Assembly: GCA_024686055.1 (NCBI GenBank)
Contig: JAIBDV010000138.1
Span: forward strand, 1 to 7,485
Direction: 5' to 3'
Source: Neptuniibacter sp.
GTDB lineage: Bacteria > Pseudomonadota > Gammaproteobacteria > Pseudomonadales > Balneatricaceae
DNA: 7,485 nucleotides
Part shown: positions 1 to 5,670 of the stretch, piece after piece
How positions within the stretch are numbered: position 1 is the stretch's first letter
Layout of the letters: each line of letters opens with the position of its first letter
The notes under the pieces: model-generated
Databases searched by the model: none
Told to the model about the DNA's origin: nothing
What the model saw: only the letters and a program-made list of their open reading frames with translations
Position numbers and translations under genes: made by a program

Positions 1-357
1 CATCACTGGCAGCACCTTACAGGTCAGCTCATGCCAGCCAAACAGATTGGTCTCAAACTGCGCCCGCAGTACATCCCGGCTCAGGTCTTCAACGGCACCG
101 GGCTGACCAAAGGCACCGTTATTAAACAGGGCAAACAACTCTCCGCCGGTCTGCGCCAGCACCCAGTCCAGCGCACGGTTAATAGAATCACTGCAATCCA
201 GGTCCAGCTGATGACTTTCCAGCCCTAACGCCTGCAGTGCAACAACATCGGCCTTAGTACGGGCCGTCGCAAACACCCGGTAACCACGCATATGCAATTC
301 ACGCGCAACAAAATAACCGATCCCAGAGGAGCAGCCGGTAATCAGGATTGACTTCAT
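1..357 (-). CDS. Short-chain dehydrogenase/reductase, YbbO-like (N-terminal 119 residues, cut by left edge)
   Basis: This is the start of an NAD(P)-dependent short-chain dehydrogenase/reductase. The frame is open from an ATG at 357-355 to the window edge with no stop. The N-terminus MKSILITGCSSGIG is the Rossmann TGxxxGxG cofactor loop (T7, G8, G12, G14). LDLD at 51-54 matches the conserved acidic turn, FNNGAFG at 78-84 is the NNAG-type motif with the last two residues swapped, and FETNLFG follows (N104). The order and wording resemble E. coli YbbO, an NADP-dependent aldehyde reductase of the classical SDR group. The catalytic Ser, Tyr and Lys would lie to the left of the window and cannot be checked. 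A GAGGA ribosome site at 367-363 sits 5 bases before the ATG. The gene is divergent from the response regulator and nothing links it to the signalling genes, so it is probably an unrelated neighbour. Substrate is unknown. Confidence 0.88.
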   Translation of the reverse strand, partial: MKSILITGCSSGIGYFVARELHMRGYRVFATARTKADVVALQALGLESHQLDLDCSDSINRALDWVLAQTGGELFALFNNGAFGQPGAVEDLSRDVLRAQFETNLFGWHELTCKVLPVM

Positions 358-571
358 TAATTTCCTCAACAGTATACTGGCTGCAACCATCCCAGAAGGC
401 CTCTGTGAGGTAATTCAGCCGTGACGAATAACCACTTTTCACCAGTTTCAGCACATAGATCAAATGGCAATTATGCAGGATAACATGGCAGGTAAAGACG
501 TCGGTCTATCAGATAATCTATCCGGTAGCGCAGAGGTTCATGCATTCATCTGGTTAGCCATCCTCTGATAG

Positions 572-582
572 TGCCATTGGCA
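572..582. promoter_or_regulatory. 11-bp palindrome TGCCA-T-TGGCA, possible operator
   Basis: TGCCA and TGGCA are perfect inverted arms around one central T. The palindrome covers the candidate -35 hexamer TTGGCA (577-582) of the downstream operon, so a protein bound here would compete with RNA polymerase. A second short inverted repeat, CTATG-N8-CATAG, lies at 599-616 over the candidate -10 and start region. Palindromes this short occur by chance; the position is the main argument. Confidence 0.25.
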
Positions 583-605
583 ACACCAGCTCAGGTTACT
601 ATGCT
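577..605 (+). promoter_or_regulatory. Candidate sigma-70 promoter for the response regulator-kinase operon
   Basis: The -35 is TTGGCA (577-582, five of six to consensus), the spacer is 17 bases, and the -10 is TATGCT (600-605, four of six). Transcription would start near 612, leaving a leader of about 36 bases that contains the GGAG ribosome site. A second match, TTCACA (605-610), N16, TATAAA (627-632), fits the hexamers better, but its start point near 639 would remove the ribosome site from the message, so I prefer the first. No canonical -24/-12 (GG-N10-GC) pair was found on the plus strand between 358 and 641. Confidence 0.35.
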
Positions 606-636
606 TCACACCATAGCCTTTGAACGTATAAAACAC

Positions 637-650
637 GGAGTGTGGTAATG
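637..650 (+). promoter_or_regulatory. Ribosome binding site that sets the response-regulator start at ATG 648
   Basis: GGAG at 637-640 is 7 bases before ATG 648 but only 1 base before the in-frame GTG at 642. Spacing therefore favours ATG 648, giving a protein starting MERVMLVLDDEPS, where the first beta strand and acidic pair of a receiver domain follow at once. Confidence 0.75.
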
Positions 651-1415
651 GAAAGAGTAATGCTGGTACTGGACGATGAGCCATCCATACTTCGCTCCCT
701 GAAACGAGTATTCAGAGGCCGCTGGACTGTTTTAACGACCGATGACCCCGTCATAGCGCTGACATGGCTTGAGCAATACGACGTTTCTGTTGTACTCAGT
801 GACTACAGAATGAAAGGACTTAGCGGCGTTGATTTTCTCTCCCGTGTTAAGATTCGGCACCCACATACTCAACGTTATCTGCTAAGTGGCCAGGCTGATT
901 TTGAGGCTGTATCGAAAGCCGTGAACAGTGGTGCCTGTCACCGCTTTCTGTGCAAACCATGGCAAGATGACCAGCTATGTGAGCATATGGAAGAAGCCTG
1001 GCAAAGTTGGCTGAGCCGACGTGCCCATGCAGATAGACCTTGCCTGATCAGCAGTACAGCACTAAGTAATATGCTGGTTACAGGGGAGCTGACCCTGGTC
1101 TATCGGGTGGACACCGCTGTCACCCCCCTCAAAATAGACTACTGCCTTGCAACCCGCAGCCAGCAGACACCGCTACCTTTAAGTGATATACACCTGTCAC
1201 CCTTACAGTACGAACAAGTGTCCAAGTGGGCACTGATAACCGCACAGACGGCTTTAGCGCTGCAGCCCGGTGTCACTGGTGGTGTATTTGAACTGGAAGC
1301 CTCGCTTAATGACACAAACAGCAGCCAGGAATGGCTAAGCTGGGAAAGTCTGTCATCTCTGCTCCATACTGTATCAGGAAGAACAGCCTCTGATACGGAG
1401 CTATTAATACTATGA
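648..1415 (+). CDS. Response regulator: REC plus degenerate EAL-like C-terminal region
   Basis: This is a cytoplasmic response regulator of 255 residues. Residues 1-120 form a receiver domain with all key residues: acidic pair D9/D10, phospho-acceptor D52 (LSDYRM), S80 (LLSGQ) and K103 (FLCKPW). The KPW ending is common in receivers linked to HD-GYP or EAL output domains. Residues 132-255 carry no DNA-binding motif. Their spacing recalls the first half of an EAL phosphodiesterase domain: GELTLVYRVDT corresponds to the GEL-LxYQPVVDL strand, KIDYCLATR to the EALLRW region, KWALITAQTAL to the WVL-xxA helix, VFELEASL to the VNLSA strand, and TELLIL to the strand before LEITE, where the protein stops. 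The EAL motif and most metal ligands are absent, so catalysis is unlikely; a binding role is possible. The EAL link is an inference from pattern. The stop overlaps the next start by four bases (ATGA, 1412-1415), so it is probably translationally coupled to, and phosphorylated by, the kinase. Confidence 0.85.
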   Translation: MERVMLVLDDEPSILRSLKRVFRGRWTVLTTDDPVIALTWLEQYDVSVVLSDYRMKGLSGVDFLSRVKIRHPHTQRYLLSGQADFEAVSKAVNSGACHRFLCKPWQDDQLCEHMEEAWQSWLSRRAHADRPCLISSTALSNMLVTGELTLVYRVDTAVTPLKIDYCLATRSQQTPLPLSDIHLSPLQYEQVSKWALITAQTALALQPGVTGGVFELEASLNDTNSSQEWLSWESLSSLLHTVSGRTASDTELLIL

Positions 1416-4018
1416 CAGCAAGGTGGGCATTACCGGTTTTTACACTCATCTGGACAGCGATGACCGGGCTGATTATCTATGGCTGGCTAAGCCCGGAGGC
1501 CATCACTTCTGGCTACTGGCTGGAAAGCTGGTACCGGTTAATGCTGGGGTTGACCCTTGTCGCTGGTGTACTCATCGTACTGATTTTATGGCAGCACCGA
1601 CGTTCATTGAATGTATTAGCAAAGGCCATGCCCGACATTGTTAACCATGGTGTCGGCTATCAAATCCGTGATGCAGAGAAATTCGGTGAAGAAGCTGTAC
1701 TTTTTAACCGATTATCCAGGCGTCTGGCTTCAACTCTGGCAGACATGGACTCGGAACGGGAGTTACTAAACGAAACGTTGAATAACGTAGACGGTGTGAT
1801 CGTTGTTGTAGATGGTCAGGGTAAAATCGACCTCGTAACACCCTATGCAGAGAAGGTATTTGGCTGGAGGCAAGATCAGCTCGTCAACCACCCGATCTCT
1901 TTATTCTTACCACAATATGCTGAAATCATAGCGGACATCGCCACTTCGAATGACTCCGTGATCCACGAAACTGTCGAACAACATAGTATTGCCCGGTGCG
2001 AATATGGGGAAATAAAAGGCGTATCTATCCAGCTCCATACACGTAAGCAAACGCCTGGGCATGTAATGCTGGTGCGTGATGTAACAGCGGAACTTGAGGC
2101 TGAGCGCGAAGCACAGTTGTTAAAAGACGCCCTGGATAGCAGCAATGAAGGCGTTATGCTCTTTGATAGTAATGACCAGCTTATCTGGGCAAACAGCTGC
2201 GCACATACGCTTCTTACCGATGATAATACACCCCTTAATAGCGACCAGACCTACAGTGAAATTATGACTCAGGCTGTGGTCCAGGGCTTATTTCCTGATG
2301 CTATCAACACGCCCGATATCTGGCTGCAGGACGCCCAAAGTTATCATCAAGGATCAGAGGAAAGCCGTGATATCAGACAGAAGTCCGGAAAGTGGTTACG
2401 CGAACGCTCCCTGAGTACTCGCCATGGCGGCATACTATCAATCTATGGGGACATAACGGCCGATAAAGAGTCGGAACAGTTGCTAGAGCAAAAGCGCCAA
2501 CTGGCAGAGGCAAGCCGGGATGCAAAAGGCCACTTCCTTGCGGTAATGAGCCATGAAATCCGTACCCCCCTCAATGGCATGATGGGTATGCTGGAGCTCC
2601 TGCAAACAGAAACAGCCCCCTCTCAGCGTAATCACTACATCAAAACAGCATTGGAGGCAGGAAGCAGTCTTGCCTTATTGATTAATGACCTGCTAGACCT
2701 GTCTCGGCTGGATGCAGAAAAACTGCAATTAAATAACCAGCCATGCCAACTGGTAGCCCTGACACAAAGTGTGATTGACCTGGTGCAGCCGCTAGCACAG
2801 AAGAAGTCATTATCATTAGCGGTGAATATCAATGACCACCTTCCAGATTGGGTCAGCATTGATGCAGGCCGCCTGCGGCAGGTTTTATTAAACCTGCTAG
2901 GCAATGCGATAAAGTTTACCGCGCACGGCAGGGTGACTCTTGATACCCGGATGCACGATGGGAAATTACGCTTTACGGTCCAGGATACCGGGCCGGGAAT
3001 GACACCAGAGCAGTTAAAACACTTATTCAAGGCCTTCAGCATGCTGGGCTCAGACTACAATCGAACTCAAGAAGGGGCCGGCCTGGGTTTGGCAATCAGC
3101 CAGCGGCTAATTGAGCGTATGGGAGGCTGTATACAAGTCGCCTCAACCCCTGGCAAAGGAAGTCAGTTCTGGTTTGAGTTAACCCTGGCTCAGGTTGAGC
3201 CCCCCGAGCAATGCAACGCCTCTGCGAATACAGAAACAAACAGCTGCTATATTCTGCTGGCAGAAGACAATGAAACCAATCGAATGATGGCAGAGCATAT
3301 GCTGGTTACTGCTGGCCATAAGGTCGACATTGCCTGCAACGGAGAAGAAGCAGTCGCAGCAGTTCAGAAAAATCACTACCAGATGGTATTAATGGATATC
3401 TCGATGCCGGTAATGGATGGTATCGAAGCAACACGCAGCATACGAGCCCTGCCCGAACCAGATGCCGAGATTACAATTATTGCAATGACTGCACATGATC
3501 AGCCGGAAGAAAAAGCAGCATTCAAGGCTGCAGGCATGAATGATTATTTGCATAAGCCGATGCGCCGAGATGCCTTACTATCCATGGTTGCCAGGTGGAA
3601 TGATAACAGCTCAGAAAATACGCCTCCGGTGCTGATTGACAGTATTCAAGAAACAATACCTCCAGACGCTTACTCTCAACTGGATATAAGTGCCCTGCAA
3701 CAGATGGCGCAAGACGTAGATGATAGTGTGTTTCCACAGCTAATCGAGCTCTTTATTCGAAATGCACGAGAACGCAAGGAGGTTATGTCCAATGCGCTGT
3801 CCACTCAGGATTACGAATGCCTGGAACGGGAAGTACACAGCCTCAAAAGTAGTGCGGCAGCCTACGGACTCGTTCGTATTCAGCAGTTGGCAACGGAAGT
3901 AGAACAGCAGTGTAAACGTGGTGAGTTTCAGCAGGTTTCAGAACCTGCTGATCGTCTTTTATTAGAGCTAGAACCCGCGTTAACTGCATTGGAAGATTTA
4001 GATTACAAATTTAAATAG
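1412..4018 (+). CDS. Hybrid sensor histidine kinase, TM-TM-PAS-PAS-HisKA-HATPase-REC-HPt (RscS/SypF-like)
   Basis: This is an inner-membrane sensor kinase of 868 residues containing a full phosphorelay. Two membrane helices (about 7-26 and 41-60) enclose a loop of only about 14 residues, so there is no extracellular sensor domain. Residues 62-114 look like a divergent HAMP linker (FGEEAVLFNRL). Two PAS domains follow (about 118-225 and 233-351). HisKA carries H381 in SHEIRTPLN. The ATPase domain shows the N box N498 (LLGNAIKF), G1 D525 (DTGPGM) and G2 at 555-559 (GAGLG). The receiver has E618/D619, phospho-acceptor D662 (MDISMP), T693 and K715. The C-terminal HPt has H809 in REVHSLKSSAAAYG. 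All catalytic residues are intact. It overlaps the upstream response regulator by four bases, and the only ribosome-site-like GGAG is 11 bases upstream, which suggests coupled translation. RscS and SypF of Vibrio fischeri share the HK-REC-HPt order; SypF as I recall it lacks paired PAS domains, so exact orthology is uncertain. Confidence 0.92.
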   Translation: MTARWALPVFTLIWTAMTGLIIYGWLSPEAITSGYWLESWYRLMLGLTLVAGVLIVLILWQHRRSLNVLAKAMPDIVNHGVGYQIRDAEKFGEEAVLFNRLSRRLASTLADMDSERELLNETLNNVDGVIVVVDGQGKIDLVTPYAEKVFGWRQDQLVNHPISLFLPQYAEIIADIATSNDSVIHETVEQHSIARCEYGEIKGVSIQLHTRKQTPGHVMLVRDVTAELEAEREAQLLKDALDSSNEGVMLFDSNDQLIWANSCAHTLLTDDNTPLNSDQTYSEIMTQAVVQGLFPDAINTPDIWLQDAQSYHQGSEESRDIRQKSGKWLRERSLSTRHGGILSIYGDITADKESEQLLEQKRQLAEASRDAKGHFLAVMSHEIRTPLNGMMGMLELLQTETAPSQRNHYIKTALEAGSSLALLINDLLDLSRLDAEKLQLNNQPCQLVALTQSVIDLVQPLAQKKSLSLAVNINDHLPDWVSIDAGRLRQVLLNLLGNAIKFTAHGRVTLDTRMHDGKLRFTVQDTGPGMTPEQLKHLFKAFSMLGSDYNRTQEGAGLGLAISQRLIERMGGCIQVASTPGKGSQFWFELTLAQVEPPEQCNASANTETNSCYILLAEDNETNRMMAEHMLVTAGHKVDIACNGEEAVAAVQKNHYQMVLMDISMPVMDGIEATRSIRALPEPDAEITIIAMTAHDQPEEKAAFKAAGMNDYLHKPMRRDALLSMVARWNDNSSENTPPVLIDSIQETIPPDAYSQLDISALQQMAQDVDDSVFPQLIELFIRNARERKEVMSNALSTQDYECLEREVHSLKSSAAAYGLVRIQQLATEVEQQCKRGEFQQVSEPADRLLLELEPALTALEDLDYKFK

Positions 4019-4030
4019 TTCGGACTCAGA

Positions 4031-5476
4031 TCACTCTTTCCAGCTATTACGTTTACGATAAATCGTAGCGGCACTGATGCCGAGGTAATGAGATGCGGTT
4101 GGAATACTGCCATCACAAACGGTAATAGCATGCTCGATCGCCTCCCGCTCAAGTTCTGCCAGAGGCCGAATCTGATCTTTTAGATCTCCTCCCCATTGGC
4201 CACTCTGATTATTCACTGCAGTCATATGAGCAAGGGGTAATGATTGGGAGACCCTGCTTTCTGACAATGATCGCGGGGGCTTCGCAACAGGGGATACATG
4301 ATTGTCCAGAGGGGCTGGCAGCATAACCGCAGTAACCTGTTCCCCTTGGTGTAGAACCACGATGTTGCGGATAACATTTTGTAATTGACGAACGTTTCCA
4401 GGCCAGGGGTAGGCTGCTAGTGCCAGTTCCGTATCCACACTGAAGCAACTAAAATCTTTACCTTCTTCTTTAGCATATTGTAACAATAAGGAACGTGCGA
4501 TCTCGATAATATCATTATCCCGCTCCCTCAACGGTGGTAAAAGTATAGGTAAGACATGCAGTCGATAGAATAAATCTTCTCGAAAGTCTCCTATATTTAC
4601 CTGTTGAAGTGGATCTTTATTGGTAGCGCAAATAATACGTACGTCAACAGGCTCTACTCGATCACTGCCCACTTTTTGCAAGGTGCCTGTTTGCAGAAAA
4701 CGCAACAGCTTACTTTGCAAGGATAATTCCATTTCACAGATTTCATCCAGAAACAAAGTGCCACCATGTGCTGCACGTGCTGCACCATCGCGATCTTTAA
4801 TCGCACCGGTAAAGGACCCCTTAACATGGCCAAAAATTTCACTCTCGATCAAATCCTTTGGGATGGCACCACAGTTAATTGCAATAAATGGTTTACCAAT
4901 ACGGTCACTATTTTTATGTATCGCTTCAGCACAGACTTCTTTACCGGTACCACTTTCCCCTGTGATAAATACTGTCGCTTTTGACTGAGCAGCACTTTCT
5001 ATAACTTGATAAACCCTTTGCATCGCCAATGATGAACCAATAAACCCTCCGTACTGCTGGCGATCAAAGTCCTGTTTATAGGTGTTCAACACTTGCTGTA
5101 AACGCTGATATTCAACACAGTTATTCAACGTTGTGAGCAGCCGGCTTTTTGAGAAAGGTTTTGCAAGAAAATCTCGTGCCCCTGATTTCATTACTTCAAT
5201 AACAGTATTCATTGAAGCATCGCCCGTTACCACAATCACCTGCCCGGGGATTTGTTCAGCACGCATATGCAGCAGGATCTCAAGTCCACTCATATCTGGA
5301 AGGCCGAGATCCAGCAGTACAGCGTCGTAACTTTGCAACGACAGGAGCTGCATAGCCTGCTGACCACAATCGGCCAGCGTCAGTGACATCGGCTGACCAT
5401 CCAGATAACTCTGTATCAATGCGGCCATTGCCGGGTCATCTTCTACGATTAGTATCGAACAAACATTCTCACTCAT
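4031..5476 (-). CDS. sypG: Sigma-54-dependent response regulator, LuxO/SypG family
   Basis: This is an NtrC-class activator of 481 residues that would remodel sigma-54 RNA polymerase at -24/-12 promoters. The receiver (1-120) has E12/D13, phospho-acceptor D56 (LLDLGLPD), T84 and K106. The AAA+ domain (about 143-375) has Walker A GESGTGKE (173-180), the sigma-54 contact loop GSFTGA (220-225, a variant of GAFTGA), Walker B LFLDE (241-245), FREDLFYRL and WPGNVRQLQN. A Fis-type helix-turn-helix lies at about 443-479. FIGSS, FITGESGTGKEVCAEAIH and the TIYRK ending closely match Vibrio LuxO as I remember it. SypG, activator of the syp exopolysaccharide operons, belongs to the same family. The SypE-like and SypD-like neighbours, and the absence of luxU and qrr, favour SypG over LuxO. 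The start is ATG 5476-5474, with AGGAG at 5490-5486 nine bases upstream. Its end is 12 bases from the convergent kinase gene. The kinase HPt is the likely phosphodonor. The SypG versus LuxO choice is moderately sure; the family is very sure. Confidence 0.93.
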   Translation of the reverse strand: MSENVCSILIVEDDPAMAALIQSYLDGQPMSLTLADCGQQAMQLLSLQSYDAVLLDLGLPDMSGLEILLHMRAEQIPGQVIVVTGDASMNTVIEVMKSGARDFLAKPFSKSRLLTTLNNCVEYQRLQQVLNTYKQDFDRQQYGGFIGSSLAMQRVYQVIESAAQSKATVFITGESGTGKEVCAEAIHKNSDRIGKPFIAINCGAIPKDLIESEIFGHVKGSFTGAIKDRDGAARAAHGGTLFLDEICEMELSLQSKLLRFLQTGTLQKVGSDRVEPVDVRIICATNKDPLQQVNIGDFREDLFYRLHVLPILLPPLRERDNDIIEIARSLLLQYAKEEGKDFSCFSVDTELALAAYPWPGNVRQLQNVIRNIVVLHQGEQVTAVMLPAPLDNHVSPVAKPPRSLSESRVSQSLPLAHMTAVNNQSGQWGGDLKDQIRPLAELEREAIEHAITVCDGSIPTASHYLGISAATIYRKRNSWKE

Positions 5477-5507
5477 GGTTACGGGCTCCTGCCTTCCTTT
5501 TCTACCA

Positions 5508-5539
5508 TAATGATCAAGTGTAACCTGATTTCATCATTA
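5508..5539. repeat. 32-bp inverted repeat upstream of the SypG-like gene
   Basis: TAATGATCAA (5508-5517) and TTCATCATTA (5530-5539) are inverted copies with one mismatch in ten, separated by 12 bases; the outer seven bases of each arm are perfect. The dyad lies 32-63 bases before the SypG-like start, inside the 194-bp region shared with the divergent SypE-like gene. It has no T tract, so it is not a terminator. Arm centres about 22 bases apart, two helical turns, would suit a pair of protein sites on one face of the DNA. The binding protein is unknown. Confidence 0.45.
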
Positions 5540-5604
5540 CGAGAGTTGTTTCGCCAACCAAAGGGCATTTCTCTGATAATTTAAAGAAAAGCAGAATGAT
5601 CCAA

Positions 5605-5628
5605 AACTCACTAATTTTTCAATGAGTT
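5605..5628. repeat. Second inverted repeat, AACTCA-N12-TGAGTT, upstream of the SypE-like gene
   Basis: The 6-base arms are perfect (5605-5610 and 5623-5628) and, like the larger dyad 90 bases to the left, enclose 12 bases. The right arm overlaps a sequence resembling an IHF site (5617-5629, one mismatch from WATCAANNNNTTR) next to an AT-rich run. It lies 43-66 bases upstream of the SypE-like ATG, where a promoter would be expected, although I could not find a convincing -35/-10 pair. Chance occurrence is possible. Confidence 0.3.
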
Positions 5629-5670
5629 GTGTATTAATGTACGTCAGATATACCCTTCAACGGAGGCAAT

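Noticed and set aside
31..228. A 65-residue plus-strand open frame at the left edge.
   Set aside because: It runs antisense to the dehydrogenase, which has clear SDR motifs and a good ribosome site. The frame has no recognisable features.
466..478. A dyad resembling the LuxO site (TTGCA-W3-TGCAA) around GGCAATTATGCAG.
   Set aside because: The half-site spacing is four instead of three and the arms have mismatches, so it is not a credible match.
4007..4018. The AT palindrome ATTTAAAT at the end of the kinase gene as a terminator.
   Set aside because: It is too short and AT-only, with no stable stem or T tract.
4620..4988. A 122-residue plus-strand open frame opposite the activator gene.
   Set aside because: It is antisense to the strongly conserved AAA+ domain, shows no domain or ribosome-site support, and is best explained as a shadow of codon use.
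5141..5155. A minus-strand TTCTCA-N3-AGC sequence resembling the SypG box I recall (TTCTCA-N3-TGC).
   Set aside because: It lies inside the activator coding region, away from any promoter, and misses the conserved T of TGC.
5546..5580. A sigma-70 promoter for the SypE-like gene using TTGTTT and GATAAT.
   Set aside because: The -10-like GATAAT is good but the spacer would be 23 bases and the -35 is weak. No properly spaced partner was seen.
5477..5670. A Qrr-type small RNA or sigma-54 promoter beside the LuxO-like gene, as in Vibrio.
   Set aside because: No GG-N10-GC pair of canonical spacing was found on either strand, and there is no Qrr-like core and no hairpin followed by a T run. The plus strand of 358-641 also lacks a canonical pair.
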